64,000 nt of DNA. It comes from Tetradesmus obliquus. Its lineage: Eukaryota; Chlorophyta; Chlorophyceae; Sphaeropleales; Scenedesmaceae. Made by a program: the position numbers and the translations under genes. How positions within the stretch are numbered: position 1 is the first letter of the stretch; each line of letters starts with the position of its first letter. Shown in pieces: positions 59,250-64,000 of the stretch. The stretch lies in the NCBI GenBank assembly GCA_030272155.1, contig CP126193.1, positions 7,688,001-7,752,000 on the forward strand, written 5' to 3'. A model generated the notes under the pieces. It was not told the DNA's origin, searched no databases, and saw only the letters and a program-made list of their open reading frames with translations.

Positions 59250-59712
59250 AGTGTGGCAAGCCAGCAGTCACCTGCTGCGCCTAGCCACACATCCGCCCAG
59301 AAAGTTTGCAGCACAACAGCTGCGGCACATTGGGTTCTACAGCAGCCAACTCGCTCAGCCACCCTCAACTCTGATACACACCACTCTGATACACATCACG
59401 TCACTGCCTGATGGTGCCCTGGAGGGGCTGAGTTCAGCCTGTGAGATGTATACAGCAACACACATACGCAAGCAGCCTGTGGGGGAGGTGGTGCAGGCGG
59501 TACACCAATGCACCACCTCGGAATGGGTTGATACACTGTATCATGTGCTCGCAGCAGGGCCGCTGAGCCCCTCTGCTCCCCGCCTCAAGGTTGCATTCCA
59601 GCCAACAGCACAGAATGCCTGGCCCGAGAATGTGCACACACACCAATGGTATGCAGCACACACTCCATAATCCGGTTTGATGAAATTGCCAAGGTGAAAA
59701 CGTGTACTACAG

Positions 59713-59759
59713 TGGCTGCTTGCTGCAGGCGTAGCTGCTACGCCTGCAGCAAGCAGCCA
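59713..59759. repeat. Perfect 22-bp inverted repeat with 3-base loop
   Basis: Arms 59713-59734 and 59738-59759 are exact reverse complements around CTG. It lies about 460 bases from the other palindrome. Confidence 0.94.
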
Positions 59760-60196
59760 GACAGGAAAGTATGCTCTGCAGCACTCCATGCTACTACTGA
59801 CCTTATTACTACCCCACATGGTCAGATGGAGTGTGCAACCTCACACAACAACTCAAAACCACTCACAACCCATGTTGATGCACGGCGGTTGGCCAAACAT
59901 CATTGCCAGCTGCTGGAAAACAGGAGCCCAGAGTATGAAGCAGGAAGGAAGAGCCACGAGACAGCGCAGGCGCGCATACAGGAAACAGCTCAATGACATC
60001 AAGCAGCAAGGCGACAGTGCCTTTTGCCAAGGCCCGTGCCAAAAGTCTACAGCAGCGGTGAAACCACATGCTTCATGCATTGCAAAGTGCATGCCTACAC
60101 ACTGCCAACTTGGCATGCGTGCAAGCAGAGATGCAGCCGCAAAGCCTGCCTGCCTGCCTCTTGCTCGAGTCACTCGGTGATGCTGCTAAGACAGCG

Positions 60197-60472
60197 CCAC
60201 ACAGGAAGCAGTGTAAGCTGCTGGCAATTTGCACAGCAGAAGATGAGCCACTCAGCAGCACAGCAGAAGTATAGCCACTCAGCGGCAAGCTGAAAAGATC
60301 AAACCCTCAACCCAATCCACTCACAGGTTTGCTGCCACACAGGAAGCAGTGTAAGCTGCTGGCAAGTTGCACAGCAGAAGATGAGCCACTCAGCAGCACA
60401 GCAGAAGTCTAGCCACTCAGCGGCAAGCTGAAAAGATCAAACCCTCAACCCAATCCACTCACAGGTTTGCTG
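60197..60472. repeat. Two-copy 138-bp tandem duplication
   Basis: Units 60197-60334 and 60335-60472 differ at very few positions (for example TATAG/TCTAG). The first bases of a third unit (CCACACAG at 60473) start before the pattern changes. Each unit itself contains the short repeat AGCCACTCAGC twice. Confidence 0.95.
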
Positions 60473-60479
60473 CCACACA

Positions 60480-60700
60480 GACTAAGAAGCAAGCGCTCAC
60501 GCAGGAGACACACTCACGGCAAAAGATACTAACCCCAGCAGGCATGCCTGCAGGTAAAATGTGCACTTGAAAGCAGCCAATTTGCACAACAGACTAAGAA
60601 TCAAGCGCTCACGCAGGAGACACACTCACACCAACCTCGGCAGGCATGCATGCAGGAAAAATGTGCACCGGCAGCAGCCAAGTTGCACAGAATGGTACAT
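60480..60700. repeat. Two-copy about 112-bp tandem duplication
   Basis: GACTAAGAAGCAAGCGCTCA at 60480 recurs, with one change, at 60592, followed by matching text to about 60690. The second unit is more diverged in its right half. It abuts the 138-bp duplication. Confidence 0.85.
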
Positions 60701-61077
60701 AGCTGCAGCCAGCCTTATTGGCGGGATGCTGCGCACGACAAATCACAAAGCTCGCCAGCCGGTTTACCAACCGTCATTGCTGACCCTATAACACCAACCC
60801 AACTAAGCCCAGCGCACTGCAGTAGGCGCAGATGCCAGCATGCAGCACAAAACCAAGTGGCAGCAGCATGCACGTGGTTTCATGGCAGCAGCAGGCAAAG
60901 TGCCTGCATGCCGCAAGCTCCCAGAAAACACCCCCACTCGGTTTCTTCTCACAGAAACAAAAGCTCAAGCATCTCAGGCAAGCACATGTGCTGCTGATGC
61001 AATCACAACACTGGCTACGCATTGCCTGCTAGCAAGCTGCTAGCTGCAGGAGCCTAGCAGCATCTCATTGCTGCGCT

Positions 61078-63822
61078 CTACCTGCCTTGGCGGGTAGCAA
61101 AGTAAGCAGCGGCCATCTGGCGCAGGCCGGCAGCAGCCTCAGGGCTCTGCTTGTCCACAAGCTTGGAGAACATGGACTCGCGGTCTCCCAGCAGCACTGA
61201 GGGTGGCGCCATCTCCTTGAGCACACCAGCCTCCATCACCAGCACCTGGTCGGACTCGATGACGGTGTCCAGCCTGTGGGCAATGGTGAGCGTGGTGCGG
61301 TCCTGGAACACGCGCTTGATGACCGCCTGCACCTCCTGCTCGGTGTGGGGGTCCATGGCGGCAGTCGCCTCGTCCAGGCACAGCACGGGCACGTTGCGCA
61401 GGGCGGCGCGGCACAGGCACACCAGCTGCTGCTGGCCCAGGGACCAGGCCTGGCCACCTGTGCCGTCAACCTTGCCATCAAGGCCGCCTGCGCCCCGCAC
61501 CTGGCCCTCTAGGCCAGCCTTCTTGATGACCTCCCACATGGCAGTGTCAGAGAACTCGTTGAAAGGGTCCAGGTTGGTGCGCACGGTGCCGGAGAACACC
61601 ACGGGCTCCTGCGGGATGATGGACAGGCTTGTGCGCAGCTTGCGCAGGGCCAGGCTGGCAACATCCACGCCGTCGACCTTGATGGTACCCTTGTCCAGCT
61701 CGAACATGCGGTACAGGGCCAGCAGCAGGGTGGACTTGCCGGAGCCGGTGCGGCCCACAACACCTGCCTTGTCAGCGTGGTTCAGGCGGAAGGAGACACC
61801 TGCAGGAGCAATCGGAGTAGGCAAGTGCAGCAACAGTGGCAACAGTCTTGTCAGCTGAAAGTTGACAGAGTAGTTTGCCTTGCACAATCATGGTAAAGCT
61901 GATTGTCCTGCAAGTCAAGTGATATGCATGACAAAGCAGGGATCTGCTGCCTGCGGCTGACAGCAGTACTATTAGTAGGCCTGGCTGCAAGCAGGGCTGC
62001 AGAGCCAGTGCTGCCATGGATTCAACCAAGCACACGGAATCAACCAAGGGCCGAGTTGCTGTGCCGGCAGCAGCTGCACACTCACCCTTCAGTGCGTAAG
62101 GAGCAGATGGCAGGTACTTCATCCACACGTTGTCAAACTCAACCGTGCCGCGGCGAGGCCAGCCAGCGGGTGCGCCGCCGTTCTCTCCAGCCGCCACCTT
62201 GACAATCTGCTTGCCGGCATCGCCAGAGTCCTTGCTGGGCCCGTCTGCGTTGTACAGCGCGTCGCCCTCCAGGGGTGTCTTGGTTGCCAGCCAGCCCACC
62301 TTCTCAGTGGAGCTCATCATGCTGATGGCATCAGCAGTGAAGCGCACGGACCAGGTGTAGAACACAAGCATCTGCAGGGTGCAGGGTGCAGCGCAGAGCA
62401 GAGGCAGCAGGCAAGTTCGGATCTACCATGAGCATTGCTGTAGCGGACCAAGCAGCGTGGATGACTGGACAGGGCAGGTGGATGGTATCTCGGCTGATAC
62501 GGTACAGCACTGCAGGCAGCGAAGAAACAAGCTTGCGCAAGAGGCTGAAAACATGCTCTACATATGCATACACCTCCTGTGTATGCCGGTGCCCACCTGG
62601 ATGGTGTTGGAGAAGGCCAGGCCGACAGCAGCAGGGCCGAGGATGTCTCGCATCACAACAGCGAAGATGCACACCGCCAGCACCAGGATGGCACCGTACA
62701 GGTCGCAGTAGAAGGCCAGCCACAGGTTGAGGGACTCGGCGTTGAACAGGGCGCGGTGGTGCTCGTCAATCTTGTTGGCGGCGGTTGCGATGAAGTACTT
62801 GTTCTGGTTGAATGCAGTGATGATGGGCAGGCCCTCCAGGGTCTCAGCAACCAGGCCGACCAGGTCACCTGTGCAGCAGCAGGTCGGATCAGGCAGCAGC
62901 CAAGCAGACAACAGTTAGCACTGGTTGGCACACAGCCATGTTGTGGACCTGAAAGTTGCACGAAACCAGCTAGCCAGACAGTTGTATCTTCAGTTACAGG
63001 CATGAAGGCTACGCCGGCTGCACAAGCTGCAGAGTCCCTACATTAGCCGGGGGTGAGGTGCAGGGCATCACCTCAGAAGAAGACAGCACTAGCTTACAGC
63101 AGTTACAGCAGCAGCAGCACTCACCGGCAGTCTCTGCCCTCTGCTTCTTCAGGGTGGTGGCAGCTGGCAGGTAGTAGCGGAGCATGATGATGGTCACGAT
63201 GAACAGCGTACCACCAAAGGCAGCAAAGTGGGGGATGGTGACGCTGACGGTGATGATGGTGGAAAGCATGATCAGGCCGTAGATGCCCAGGTAGTGCAGG
63301 GTGTCCATCAAGTTCTCATCCAGAATGTCCTGGTCCTTGGTGAAGGCGACAAGCATGTCGCCGACAGGGTTCTGCAGGAAGAAGCCGAGGGGAGCGTACA
63401 GCACACTGCGGGAAGCAGAGAGCAAGGCAGGCGCGGCAGGCGGCAGCAACAGAGAGTCAGCACAGGATGACAGACCACCAGACGGCAGCAGAGGATCATG
63501 GTGCATACAGTCCCGTCACAGCAGCAGGCTGTTTGCTGTCCTTCGTTGCGCTGCGGCTGACCAACTGTCAAACCCATCTGTAGCAACAATGTACCGCAAC
63601 AAGCCACCGCACGGCACTCACTTGTGAAGCATCTTCTTCTGCATGGTCTGCGCGCCGCCCAGCGCGCACATATGGAAGTTGTGGCCGCGGAAGATCATGA
63701 AGACCAGGAAGGCCAGGGTGAGCATGCCGTAGATGAACACGTAGGCCTGGCCGGGTGCGCTGAAGAACGGCGCGCGGCCGAGGCGGTACCAGAACATGGT
63801 GTCGCCCGTCCACTGGCGGATC
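61078..63822 (-). CDS. ABCC (MRP-type) ABC transporter, C-terminal half, partial
   Basis: Exons visible in the window, upstream first: 63622-63822, 63125-63405, 62597-62868, 62086-62371, 61078-61799. They add up to 587 residues in consistent phase, with the 5' part beyond 64000. The first exons hold the second transmembrane domain (YVFIYGMLTLAFLVFMIF, KKMLHNVLYAPLGFFLQNPV, TIITVSVTIP, LPAATTLKKQ, LEGLPIITAFNQ). The last exon is the second nucleotide-binding domain: Walker A GRTGSGKS, Q-loop PQEPVVFSGTVRTNLDPF, signature WSLGQQQLVCLCRA, Walker B VLCLDEATAAMD, H-loop AHRLDTV. The signature has LGQQQ, the usual ABCC form. The NLDPF motif places it in the ABCC/MRP group, which exports glutathione conjugates and organic anions, often into vacuoles. 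Substrate is unknown. The stop lies about 40 residues after the H-loop region, as usual. Confidence 0.93.
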
Positions 63823-64000
63823 CTGCGGGGCGCAACAGCAGCGGCAACAGCAGCAGCAGCAGCAGCAGATCGTTAAGATTGTGTTGGGTAAGATTGTGTT
63901 GGGTTACCGGAGTCATATGGTGTCGGATGCGATTGGTTGCAGAGGCAGCTGCGCGTGACAGGCAGTTGTGATTCTGCTGCAAGCTGTTGGCTGGCCCTCA

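Larger units (their letters stand above)
57843..61077. other. Repeat- and hairpin-bearing interval
   Basis: No gene recognised. TGTAA at 58022-58026 is the likely poly(A) signal for the upstream gene, 180 bases past its stop. Two strong inverted repeats (59212-59249, 59713-59759) and two tandem duplications (60197-60472, 60480-60700) follow. A + strand frame at 59197-59670 has no known motif. The right end should contain the 3' UTR of the ABCC gene. Confidence 0.5.

Noticed and set aside
59197..59670. 157-codon + strand frame
   Set aside because: Starts inside the region of the 38-base palindrome, matches no family I recognise, and no flanking exons were found.

Overview
The window reads as nuclear DNA of a green alga, most likely a core chlorophyte of the Chlorophyceae (a Scenedesmus/Tetradesmus-like Sphaeropleales genome is my guess). 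Genes are intron-dense with GT-AG junctions that restore conserved protein families. TGTAA polyadenylation motifs follow several stop codons, CAG/CTG triplet tracts are everywhere, and the products are plant- or alga-type: a Tat-targeted thylakoid-lumen TPM protein, a CBM45-like starch-binding protein and an ABCC transporter. No prokaryotic signals were seen.

Layout, left to right: the 3' part of a glutamine-rich protein with a possible degenerate AP2 fold (1-2410, +); a gene-poor stretch with a small tandem array (4262-4560); an unidentified membrane protein (6653-8136, -); a six-exon DUF1365 gene (8986-11558, +). Next comes a very large inverted duplication (about 12361-27085). Each arm carries a complete 15-exon gene for a secreted 1001-residue cysteine-rich protein (12675-18635 on + and 20805-26770 on -, tail to tail), around a spacer of about 744 bp. 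Then follow a mitochondrial-type NIPSNAP gene (27575-30530, -), a CBM45-like starch-binding gene (about 31475-34916, +), the TPM/Psb32-like gene (35742-37915, +), a quiet region, a second unidentified membrane protein (42431-44190, -), an M20 peptidase (45176-50103, -), a class V aminotransferase (50398-54601, -), a DUF6817-type protein divergent from it (54907-57842, +), a repeat- and hairpin-bearing gap, and the 3' half of an ABCC transporter (61078-63822, -, running off the right edge).

The genes do not form one pathway; this is ordinary mixed eukaryotic order. The structural features stand out. The palindromic gene pair shows a patchwork of near-identical and diverged introns, which suggests gene conversion. 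In four separate genes a short tandem duplication copies an exon end together with its splice site into the neighbouring intron; the CBM45-like gene is the extreme case. Two introns appear to use GC donors. CTG repeats often run directly into the CAG of 3' splice sites.

Gene models were assembled by eye from reading frames, splice phases and recognised family motifs. Exon joins that restore a known domain in frame are reliable. First exons of the CBM45-like gene and of the two membrane proteins are not.
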